Below are positions 1-6,088 of a stretch of 10,620 nucleotides of DNA, piece by piece. Both the position numbers and the translations under genes were made by a program. The DNA is from Polyangium sp. (in: bacteria) (GTDB taxonomy: Bacteria > Myxococcota_A > Polyangia > Palsa-1104). Location: assembly GCA_025450955.1 (NCBI GenBank), contig JANWLJ010000006.1, positions 1-10,620 of the forward strand. Direction: 5' to 3'. The notes beneath the pieces are model-generated. The model was given only the letters and a program-made list of their open reading frames with translations. It was not told the DNA's origin and did not search any database. The stretch's first letter is position 1. Each line of letters begins with the position of its first letter.

Positions 1-428
1 CGGATGCCGTAGTGCGTCTCGATCGCGCGGCGCACCGCCGACTCGGCCGCCACCGCGCGCAGCACGAACCGATCAGCGAAGAAGGCAATCTCGTCGACGG
101 CGTGGTTGTCCGAAGGATCGCTCATCGCCAGCGTGATCCCCTCGGCGTCGAGATCGATCGGAACGCAGCGGAACTCGGCGGCCATCTCCGGCGGGACCAG
201 CTCGAGCACCTCTGGCGCGACCACCATCAGCTTGGCCGCGGCGACGCGCGGCACCATCAGCCGCTTGTGGTAGAACTGGACCAGCCGCTCTTCGTCGATG
301 GCGCCGATTCGCACCAGACATTCGCCGAGCGATCCGCCGTCTCTTTGGCGAATCGAGTTCGCCTTGGCGAGCTCTTCGGGCGTGACGATCCCCGCGCGGG
401 CGAGGAGAGCGCCGGAGGTGTCGGCCAT
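1..428 (-). CDS. GspE/PilB-type ATPase N-terminal (MshEN / T2SSE_N) domain protein, partial
   Basis: The 3' part lies beyond the left edge; 142 complete codons are visible, from an ATG at 428. The translation begins MADTSGALLARAG and contains the layout of the T2SSE_N (MshEN) domain. That layout is a short helix with 'GIVTPEEL', then 'SLGECLVRIGAIDEERL', then a segment ending 'KRLMVPRV', and a second half with 'CVPIDLDAEGITLAMSDP' and 'AVRRAIETHYGI'. In the family this domain precedes the hexameric secretion or pilus-assembly ATPase (GspE, PilB, MshE) and in some members binds cyclic di-GMP. No Walker motif is visible because the gene is cut. It could be a full ATPase or one of the stand-alone MshEN proteins. 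It is divergent from the cysteine desulfurase with only 18 bases between starts. A minus-strand TATAAA (439-444) lies 10 bases before its ATG. The domain call is firm; full-length identity is not determined. Confidence 0.8.
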   Translation of the reverse strand, partial: MADTSGALLARAGIVTPEELAKANSIRQRDGGSLGECLVRIGAIDEERLVQFYHKRLMVPRVAAAKLMVVAPEVLELVPPEMAAEFRCVPIDLDAEGITLAMSDPSDNHAVDEIAFFADRFVLRAVAAESAVRRAIETHYGI

Positions 429-438
429 GGCGGCCCAG

Positions 439-444
439 TTTATA
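439..444 (-). promoter_or_regulatory. -10-like box before the MshEN gene
   Basis: Read on the minus strand, the hexamer is TATAAA, a 5 of 6 match to the sigma70 -10 consensus, followed by 10 bases and then the ATG at 428. The resulting 5' leader would be only about 3-5 bases. No convincing -35 was found at 17 bases. This is a weak single-box call. Confidence 0.25.
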
Positions 445-446
445 CC

Positions 447-1592
447 ATGACGCGAATCTACCACGACCATAACGCGACCACCCGGCTCGATCCGGAGGCG
501 CGCGCGGCGATGATGCCGTTTCTCGACGAGGAGCTCGGCAACCCGTCGTCGATCCACGGCGCGGGGCGGGCGGCGCGCGACGCGGAGGAGCGGGCGCGCG
601 ATCAGGTGGCGGCGCTCCGTTCCGCGAGCCGCGACGAGATCGTCTTCACCTCGGGCGGGACCGAGGGGGACAACCTGGCGGTGCGCGGGCTGGCCGAGGC
701 GGCGCGCGCGGCCGATCCGCGGAAGAACCGGGTGGTGGTCTCGCCCCTCGAGCATCCGGCGGTGCTAGCCTCGACGCGCGCGCTCGAGGCGCGCGGCTTT
801 CGGGTGACGCTCCTTGCCGTCGATGAAGCCGGGCGGCTCGATCTCGACGAGGTGCGCCGCGCGCTCGACGGCGAGGTGGCGCTCTTGACGGTGCAGCTCG
901 CCAACCACGAGCTCGGAAATATTTTCCCGCTTTCGGAGCTGGCCGAGCGGGCGCGCGCGGTCGGGGCGGCGATCCACACCGACGCGGTGCAGGCGGCGAC
1001 AAAGATCGCGATCGACGTGCGCGCGCTCGGCGTCGACGCGCTCACCGTCTCGGCGCATAAGCTTCACGGTCCGAAGGGCACCGGCGCGATCTGGCTCAAG
1101 GCCGGGCAAACGCTCGAGCCGCACTCGGTCGGCGGCCACCAGGAGCGCGAGCGGCGTCCGGGGACCGAGAACGTCGCCGGGATCGTCGGCTTCGGCGTGG
1201 CGGCCGAGCGGGCGCGCGCCAGCTTGGCGAGCGAGAGGTCGAAGATCACCCGGCTGCGCGATCGGCTCGAGGCGGGCGCGCGCGAGCTCGGCGCGCGGGT
1301 CAACGGCGATCTCGCGGCGCGGACCGGGAACACTTCGAATTTGGCGTGGGAGGGCATCGAGGGCGAGTGGGTGGTGCAGGCGCTCGATCTGGAAAACGTG
1401 TGCGTCTCGACGGGCGCGGCGTGCAGCTCGGGATCGCTCGAGCCGTCGCCGGTGCTGCTCGGGCTCGGGCAGGCGCGCGCGCGGGCGCGCGAGGCGGTGC
1501 GCTTTTCACTCGGGCGCGACAACACCGACGAGGAGATCGATCGGGTGCTGGCGCTTCTGCCCGAGATCCTCCGGCGGATCCGATCGGCCTGA
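447..1592 (+). CDS. Cysteine desulfurase, NifS/IscS family (class I)
   Basis: This 381-residue PLP enzyme removes sulfur from L-cysteine and holds it as a persulfide for Fe-S assembly or tRNA thiolation. Family landmarks are in order: N-terminal NATT near residues 9-12, SGGTE 69-73 (phosphate loop), His103 stacking on PLP, Asn153, Asp179 and Gln182 around the cofactor, the Schiff-base Lys205 in SAHKLHGPKG, and the persulfide Cys326 in STGAACSSGSLEPS. The C-terminal RFSLGRDNT...EID motif fits class I (IscS/NifS-like). The start is the ATG at 447, which places the NATT motif at the usual distance. The frame is open further upstream, but that stretch is antisense to the MshEN gene. Minor oddities are His6 in place of the usual hydrophobic residue before DxNATT, and Asn-His-Glu at 153-155 instead of the usual Asn-Asn-Glu. 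No Shine-Dalgarno is seen. No iscU, iscR or suf gene is in the window. The nearby mnmA suggests its product passes sulfur to MnmA, as for B. subtilis YrvO (inference). Confidence 0.93.
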   Translation: MTRIYHDHNATTRLDPEARAAMMPFLDEELGNPSSIHGAGRAARDAEERARDQVAALRSASRDEIVFTSGGTEGDNLAVRGLAEAARAADPRKNRVVVSPLEHPAVLASTRALEARGFRVTLLAVDEAGRLDLDEVRRALDGEVALLTVQLANHELGNIFPLSELAERARAVGAAIHTDAVQAATKIAIDVRALGVDALTVSAHKLHGPKGTGAIWLKAGQTLEPHSVGGHQERERRPGTENVAGIVGFGVAAERARASLASERSKITRLRDRLEAGARELGARVNGDLAARTGNTSNLAWEGIEGEWVVQALDLENVCVSTGAACSSGSLEPSPVLLGLGQARARAREAVRFSLGRDNTDEEIDRVLALLPEILRRIRSA

Positions 1593-1594
1593 AG

Positions 1595-2935
1595 TCAGCC
1601 GAGCGTGGCGAGGATCTCGACGTGCGGCGTCTGCGGCAGCATGTCGTAGGGCTGAAGCGAGCGGACCTTCAGCCCGAGCGCGGCCAGCCGCCCGAGATCG
1701 CGGACCAGCGTCTCGGGCGAGCAGCTCACGTAGAGCACCTGGCGCGGCTGTAGGCGCGCGACCTCGGCGAGCACTGCTTGGTCGCAGCCGCGCGTCGGTG
1801 GTTTGAGGACGATCACGTCGGCGCCGTCGAGCTCGGCGAGTCGCGCGGCGGCGTCGCCGCAGATGAAGCGGGTGCGGCCGGCGTGGTTGAGCTCGGCCGA
1901 CGCGATCGCGTCCTCGATCGCTCGAGGGTTTTCTTCGATGCCGATCACCTCGGCGGCGCGCGCGGCGAGGGTGAGCGCGACCCCGCCGACGCCGGTGTAG
2001 CAGTCGACCACCCGCTCGGTGCCGTCGAGCCGGGCGGCGTCGAGGACGTCGGCGTAGAGCCGCGCCGCCACCTCGCGGTTGACCTGGAAAAAAGCGGTGG
2101 GGGAGAGCCGGACCCGCACCGCGCCGATCTGGTCGTCGAGGGTGGCGCGCCCGGCGAGCGGGACCGAGCGCGCGCCGAAGAGGGCATTGCCGCGCGATGG
2201 ATTGATGTTCTGCACCACCCCGATCACCTCGGCGCGCGAGGCGAGGAGCTCTTCGGCGATCTGGTGGCCGTCGGGCCACTCTTCCGTCGCGGTCACCAGC
2301 GTGGCCAGCACCTCGCCGAGATGATTGACCCGCAAGACCGCGTAGCGGAGCGTGCCGCTGGCGAGCCGTTCGTCGTAAGCGGAGACCTGATCGCGCGCGA
2401 GGATCTCGAGGAGCGCGCGCGCCACGTCGTCGAGCGGCGGCTCGGCCACCTGGCAGCCGGCGAGATCGATCACCTGATGACTGCGCGGCGCGTAGGCGCC
2501 GAGCACCGGCTGGCCGCCTGCGCCAGTGGCGTAGACCAGCTTGGAGCGGTTGCGGTAGCCGAGCGGCCGCGGCGACGGGACGCACGCGGCGACCGGCACC
2601 TCGAGACCGGCTGAGCGCGCCTGGGCAAGGACCCGCTCGCCCTTCCACGCGACCTGCGCCGGGTAGGCGAGGTGCTGCATCACGCAGCCGCCACACAGGC
2701 CGAAGCCGGGACAGACCGGCTCTACGCGCAGCGGCGAAGCATGCTCGATCCCGCCCGGCTCGAGCGTCGCCCACGCCTCGGGCCGGTGCGGTGAGAGGTG
2801 GACGATCCGGCCGCGCGCGGTCTCGTCGGGAAGCGCGCCGGCGAGGTGCACGCGGATGCCGTCGAGCTCGCCTACCGCCGCGCCGTCCTCGTCGAGACCG
2901 GAGCATTTCAGCGTGACCGGGTCGCCCTTGCGCAC
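1595..2935 (-). CDS. rlmD: TRAM-domain, [4Fe-4S] RNA m5U methyltransferase, RlmD/RumA family
   Basis: This 446-residue member of the TrmA/RlmD/RlmCD family makes 5-methyluridine in rRNA or tRNA using S-adenosylmethionine. The N-terminal ~58 residues look like a TRAM domain. Four cysteines for a [4Fe-4S] cluster are present: C75, C81 and C84 (VCPGFGLCGGCVMQH) plus C161. FFQVN (282-286), the SAM-binding VVDCYTGVGG (309-318), the nucleophile C405 in YVSCSPETL, and the base E440 in PQTPHVEIL are all visible. The odd point is the motif normally DPPR or DPAR. Here it reads LKPPTRG, with Lys378 replacing the conserved Asp and Thr381 replacing Arg. The start is a GTG at 2935 with no nearby Shine-Dalgarno, preceded by a promoter-like TCGTCA-17-TAGATT. 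It converges on the desulfurase with a 2-base gap and diverges from mnmA with 28 bases. The target base (23S U1939 or another) cannot be told from sequence, so the symbol denotes the family. Confidence 0.88.
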   Translation of the reverse strand: MRKGDPVTLKCSGLDEDGAAVGELDGIRVHLAGALPDETARGRIVHLSPHRPEAWATLEPGGIEHASPLRVEPVCPGFGLCGGCVMQHLAYPAQVAWKGERVLAQARSAGLEVPVAACVPSPRPLGYRNRSKLVYATGAGGQPVLGAYAPRSHQVIDLAGCQVAEPPLDDVARALLEILARDQVSAYDERLASGTLRYAVLRVNHLGEVLATLVTATEEWPDGHQIAEELLASRAEVIGVVQNINPSRGNALFGARSVPLAGRATLDDQIGAVRVRLSPTAFFQVNREVAARLYADVLDAARLDGTERVVDCYTGVGGVALTLAARAAEVIGIEENPRAIEDAIASAELNHAGRTRFICGDAAARLAELDGADVIVLKPPTRGCDQAVLAEVARLQPRQVLYVSCSPETLVRDLGRLAALGLKVRSLQPYDMLPQTPHVEILATLG

Positions 2936-2941
2936 GTTTGC

Positions 2942-2963
2942 AATCTACCGCATCCTCCCGGCC

Positions 2964-2970
<7 letters not shown>
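2942..2970 (-). promoter_or_regulatory. Candidate promoter of the RlmD-family gene
   Basis: On the minus strand there is TCGTCA (2965-2970, 4 of 6 to TTGACA), a 17-base spacer, and TAGATT (2942-2947, 4 of 6 to TATAAT). The GTG start follows 6 bases later, so a transcript starting about 7 bases after the -10 would be leaderless. The -35 lies over the mnmA start codon, so the two divergent genes could not be transcribed independently of each other's initiation zone. The prediction is by eye only. Confidence 0.3.
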
Positions 2971-4031
<1,061 letters not shown>

Positions 4032-4041
4032 AAAAAATGCT

Positions 4042-4278
4042 TCAGCCGCCGGAGGCGAGGCGCGGGATCAGGATCTTTTCGGTGATCCCCGACCGGCGGC
4101 GCGCGCGGCGGAGGCGATGCACCTCGGCGGTCGCGCCGGTCAGCTCGACGACGTTGTTGCCGGCGCAGTGACGGCACTGCCGCGGCAGGACGAAGTAGCT
4201 GTCTCGACCGACGTTCGGCGACGAGATTCGCATCTCGGCGTTGCACCAGGCGCAGGGCACGATGCGCTCGGACGTCAT
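4042..4278 (-). CDS. Small zinc-ribbon protein of unknown function
   Basis: The 78-residue protein has two CxxC knuckles, C9-A-W-C12 and C35-R-H-C38, 22 residues apart. This spacing is typical of a single zinc ribbon. The C-terminal half after the ribbon is basic (RLRRARRRSG at about 55-64) and could contact nucleic acid, which is inference only. I do not recognise the family. The ATG at 4278 is used. A GTG nine bases upstream (4287) is in frame, and GAGG 7 bases before it could also serve, giving 81 residues. A minus-strand TATCGT ends 7 bases before the ATG, compatible with a leaderless start. It is convergent with mnmA and divergent from the UXX-star gene across an AT-rich gap. Confidence 0.72.
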   Translation of the reverse strand: MTSERIVPCAWCNAEMRISSPNVGRDSYFVLPRQCRHCAGNNVVELTGATAEVHRLRRARRRSGITEKILIPRLASGG

Positions 4279-4378
4279 GGACCCCACGATAGCGCCTCGA
4301 AATCTGATTTTTATGTAAGTTTGATAACGTTTTATTCACTTCTGGGAGAGCCAGGCCTACACGCGCTATCTTCTCCGC
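4279..4378. promoter_or_regulatory. AT-rich divergent intergenic region
   Basis: This 100-base gap separates two divergent small genes and is markedly AT-rich between about 4300 and 4340, unlike the surrounding DNA. It should carry promoters for both. For the plus-strand gene, TATCTT (4367-4372) ends 6 bases before its ATG. For the minus-strand gene, TATCGT (4286-4291 read in reverse) ends 7 bases before its ATG. Neither start has a convincing -35 at standard spacing, and the plus gene has no Shine-Dalgarno. A partly symmetric stretch around AACGTT (4326-4331) could be an operator, but this is speculative. Confidence 0.4.
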
Positions 4379-4603
4379 ATGGCGACGATTCGCATCTACG
4401 GCAAGGACTCCTGTCCGTACACTTCGAGCGCGCGGCAGGCGTTCGCCAAACAGGGTTTGACCGTCGAGTACATCAACGTGCGCGAAGATCCGGATCGGCT
4501 GCCGGAGATGCTCGCCCACTCGGGCGGCAGGCGCGCGGTGCCGGTGATCGTCGCCGAGGACGGCAAGGTCACCATCGGCTACGGCGGCACCTGAGGGGTG
4601 TGA
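4379..4603 (+). CDS. Glutaredoxin-like selenoprotein, UXX-star family (in-frame TGA = Sec72)
   Basis: Conventional reading gives 71 residues ending YGGT at TGA 4592-4594. The protein has a thioredoxin/glutaredoxin fold start: IRIYGK strand, active-site C12-P-Y-T15, then LPEML, a Gly-Gly-Arg-Arg turn (49-52), the cis-Pro segment AVPVIV (P55) and IGYGG. Immediately after the TGA come GGG, GTG and a second TGA (4601-4603). Read-through therefore gives Thr-Sec-Gly-Val-stop, 74 residues. A C-terminal U-x-x-stop is the signature behind the name of the UXX-star (seleno)protein family, whose members are small glutaredoxin-like proteins. A hairpin at the right distance follows. I infer that Sec72 works with C12 in a thiol/selenol redox couple. 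No Shine-Dalgarno is visible; a TATCTT 6 bases before ATG suggests a leaderless mRNA. If the TGA were a real stop, the CDS would end at 4594. The fold is sure; Sec insertion is well supported but not proven. Confidence 0.82.
4592..4594 (+). other. Recoded UGA (selenocysteine) codon
   Basis: This TGA is in frame with the glutaredoxin-like gene and is followed by exactly two sense codons, GGG and GTG, before a second in-frame TGA at 4601. The context Gly-Gly-Thr-[Sec]-Gly-Val-stop fits the UXX-star family. Decoding needs SelB, SelC and a SECIS. None of the sel genes lies in this window. Confidence 0.75.
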
Positions 4604-4625
4604 CGCCGGCCGTGCGCCGGTGACG
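4601..4625 (+). promoter_or_regulatory. Candidate bacterial SECIS hairpin
   Basis: The apical stem CCGGC (4606-4610) pairs with GCCGG (4616-4620) around the 5-base loop CGUGC (4611-4615). Below it, G4605-U4621, C4604-G4622, an A-A mismatch, G4602-C4624 and U4601-G4625 extend the stem. The loop begins 17 bases after the UGA and has a G in its first two positions, consistent with general bacterial SECIS rules. It does not match the E. coli fdhF loop (GGUCU with bulged U). No T-run follows on either strand, so a rho-independent terminator is less likely, although the hairpin also lies between convergent genes. Confidence 0.6.
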
Positions 4626-4626
4626 A

Positions 4627-5013
4627 TTACTTCGAGGTGGCGGCGAGGGTGAGCACCTGCCGCAGGGTCGAGCCCTTGACCGCCGAGACCGCCTGCTCGA
4701 GCTCGCCCTTGTCGAGATACACGCCGTGGCACTTGATGCAGTAGTCGACGTGGACCGGACCGAGCACGACCTCTTTGAGCGCGCCCGGGCAGGCCGGGCA
4801 GGAGCTGGTGGTCTCCGACGCCGGGTCGGGGCTGGCGCTGCCGGTGAGCGCGCTCTTGAGGCGCGCCATCTCGTCGGGCTGGCCGCGGCCGAGGCGCTCG
4901 ATCTCGCCGTGATCGAGCCACAGCCCGCCGCAGCTCGGACAGAGGTCGACCTCGACATCTCCCACGCGCGCCTTGTCGAGGACCGAGGTGCACTTTACGC
5001 AGGTCAGGTTCAT
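4627..5013 (-). CDS. Tandem zf-TFIIB-type zinc-ribbon protein
   Basis: The 128-residue protein holds two copies of the TFIIB-like zinc-ribbon module. The first has C5-V-K-C8 and C25-P-S-C28 followed by GGLWLDHGEIERL. The second has C72-P-A-C75 and C92-I-K-C95 followed by HGVYLDKGELEQ. The W/Y-LD-x-GE tail after the second CxxC is diagnostic of the zf-TFIIB family, small bacterial proteins of unknown role. The ATG at 5013 is preferred because GGGAG lies 7 bases upstream. An earlier in-frame start at 5082 would overlap the rnc start and add unconserved residues. The linker between modules (about 58-70) is polar and Ser/Pro-rich. The gene converges on the UXX-star gene, with its stop codon one base from the SECIS-like hairpin, and is divergent from rnc. 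Function is unknown; metal binding is the only safe inference. Confidence 0.85.
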   Translation of the reverse strand: MNLTCVKCTSVLDKARVGDVEVDLCPSCGGLWLDHGEIERLGRGQPDEMARLKSALTGSASPDPASETTSSCPACPGALKEVVLGPVHVDYCIKCHGVYLDKGELEQAVSAVKGSTLRQVLTLAATSK

Positions 5014-5041
5014 CGCCGCGCTCCCATTTGGAGCGGTGATG

Positions 5042-5070
5042 TTAACACGAAACGAATGATCTAAGATGAT
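5042..5070 (+). promoter_or_regulatory. Candidate rnc promoter, probably leaderless
   Basis: TTAACA (5042-5047, 5 of 6 to TTGACA) is followed after 17 bases by GATGAT (5065-5070, 4 of 6 to TATAAT). An overlapping TAAGAT (5062-5067) is another possible -10. Either places transcription start at or within a few bases of the GTG at 5076. No Shine-Dalgarno is visible upstream of that GTG, which agrees with leaderless translation. The gap is AT-rich relative to its flanks. Confidence 0.4.
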
Positions 5071-5075
5071 CGCGC

Positions 5076-5783
5076 GTGTCACAACCCGACGAAAATCCCT
5101 ATCTGCGGCTCGAGAACCAGCTCGGTTACAGCTTCTCCGATCGGCACAAGCTCGAGAGCGCGCTCACCCATAAGTCCTATCTGAACGAGAATCCAGGCTG
5201 GGGCCGGCCGGATAACGAACGGCTCGAGTTTCTCGGCGACGCGGTGCTCGATCTCATCGTCGGGCATCTCTTGATGGAGCTTCAGCCGGGGCGCAACGAG
5301 GGCGAGCTATCGAAGATGCGCGCGTCGATCGTGAGCGAGCTCGGGCTCGCCGAGGTGGCGGCGGAGCTCGGAATCGGCGAGTGGCTTTTTTTGGGCCGCG
5401 GCGAGGAGCAGTCGGGCGGGCGGCGTAAGCCCTCGGTGCTCGCCGACGCGTGCGAGGCGCTGGTGGCGTCGATCTATCTCGACGGCGGCTTCGAGGCGGC
5501 GTTCGCGGTGGTGCGCCACCTGTTCGGCGCGCGGGTGAGCGAGCTGCGCGACGGCGGGGCCGCCGACTTCAAGACCCGGCTTCAGGAGCGGGCGGCGCGA
5601 AAGCGGGTGCAGGTGCGTTACTCGGTGGTCGAGGAGCACGGGCCCGATCACGACAAGACGTTCGAGGTCGCGGCCATCATCGGAGATCGCGAATACGCGC
5701 GCGGCACCGGCAAGTCGAAGAAGGAGGCCGAGCAGCGCGCCGCCGAGCTGGCCCTGCGCGCGCTCGACGACGAGCCAGAATAG
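5076..5783 (+). CDS. rnc: Ribonuclease III
   Basis: RNase III cuts double-stranded RNA in rRNA precursors and many mRNAs. The 235-residue protein has the full two-domain layout. The endonuclease domain (about 10-155) carries the signature NERLEFLGDAVLDL at 47-60 with metal ligands E51 and D55, and the second acidic pair D124 and E127 in VLADACEALVAS. The dsRNA-binding domain (about 164-231) begins DFKTRLQE and ends GKSKKEAEQRAAELALRAL. Length is normal. The start is the GTG at 5076, which gives an N-terminus of usual length before GYSFSD; no Shine-Dalgarno is present. The common neighbours lepB and era are absent, and infA follows instead after 85 bases with its own promoter-like sequence. 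All catalytic residues are present. Confidence 0.97.
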   Translation: MSQPDENPYLRLENQLGYSFSDRHKLESALTHKSYLNENPGWGRPDNERLEFLGDAVLDLIVGHLLMELQPGRNEGELSKMRASIVSELGLAEVAAELGIGEWLFLGRGEEQSGGRRKPSVLADACEALVASIYLDGGFEAAFAVVRHLFGARVSELRDGGAADFKTRLQERAARKRVQVRYSVVEEHGPDHDKTFEVAAIIGDREYARGTGKSKKEAEQRAAELALRALDDEPE

Positions 5784-5797
5784 CGTGAATCGAAATT

Positions 5798-5827
5798 TTG
5801 TTGATTCCGCCCGAGGAGACGCATAAT
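5798..5827 (+). promoter_or_regulatory. Candidate infA promoter
   Basis: CATAAT (5822-5827, 5 of 6 to TATAAT) is preceded by TTGTTG (5798-5803, 18-base spacer) or TTGATT (5801-5806, 15-base spacer). The surrounding 5784-5850 is strongly AT-rich in a GC-rich genome. It also contains an imperfect inverted repeat, GAATCGA (5787-5793) and TTGATTC (5801-5807), which overlaps the -35 region and may be an operator or a weak rnc terminator stem. No T-run directly follows the repeat. Confidence 0.45.
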
Positions 5828-5858
5828 TTTTTTGATATCAGGCTAATTCGCTTACCGC

Positions 5859-5863
5859 GGAGG
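5859..5863 (+). promoter_or_regulatory. infA Shine-Dalgarno (decides the GTG start)
   Basis: GGAGG lies 5 bases before the GTG at 5869. An ATG at 5865 is out of frame with IF-1 and too close to the site, so the GTG start is chosen. Confidence 0.75.
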
Positions 5864-5868
5864 AATGC

Positions 5869-6087
5869 GTGGCTCGCAGCGATTTGGTTCAGATGGACGG
5901 CGTCGTCCGCGAAGTGATGGTGGGCGGCAACTTTCGCGTCGAGGTCGAGGGCGGCCACAACGTCCTGGCGCAGCTCGCCGGCAACATGCGGCGCAATCGG
6001 ATCCGGGTGGTGCTCGGCGACTCGGTGACGGTGGCGGTCTCGCCCTACGATCCGACCCGCGGGCTGATCGTGTTTCGCGCCAAGTAG
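5869..6087 (+). CDS. infA: Translation initiation factor IF-1
   Basis: IF-1 binds the 30S A site and helps select the initiator tRNA. The 72-residue product has the exact usual length and the S1/OB-fold landmarks MDGVV (9-13), FRVEVEGGH (22-30), LAGNMRRNRIRV (36-47), GDSVTV (50-55), SPYDPTRG (58-65) and the terminal FRAK. The start is GTG with a strong Shine-Dalgarno. Upstream is an AT-rich promoter region, so it is probably transcribed on its own rather than only from rnc. The stop codon is separated by a single base from the stop of the convergent DUF4340 gene, leaving no room for a terminator between them. Confidence 0.97.
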   Translation: MARSDLVQMDGVVREVMVGGNFRVEVEGGHNVLAQLAGNMRRNRIRVVLGDSVTVAVSPYDPTRGLIVFRAK

Positions 6088-6088
6088 G

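Noticed and set aside
12..446. N-terminal extension of the cysteine desulfurase frame
   Set aside because: The stretch is antisense to the MshEN gene, is unlike any desulfurase N-terminus, and ATG 447 starts just before the conserved NATT motif.
4117..4623. 168-residue plus-strand frame over the two small genes
   Set aside because: It crosses the AT-rich promoter gap and overlaps the zinc-ribbon gene antisense and the glutaredoxin-like gene in another frame, with no motif of its own.
4594..4626. Rho-independent terminator of the glutaredoxin-like gene
   Set aside because: The hairpin has no T-run on either strand, and its spacing from the in-frame TGA fits a SECIS better. A terminator role is not fully excluded.
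5014..5082. Longer start for the zf-TFIIB protein at 5082
   Set aside because: It would overlap the rnc start codon and add a non-conserved segment, while ATG 5013 has GGGAG at good spacing.
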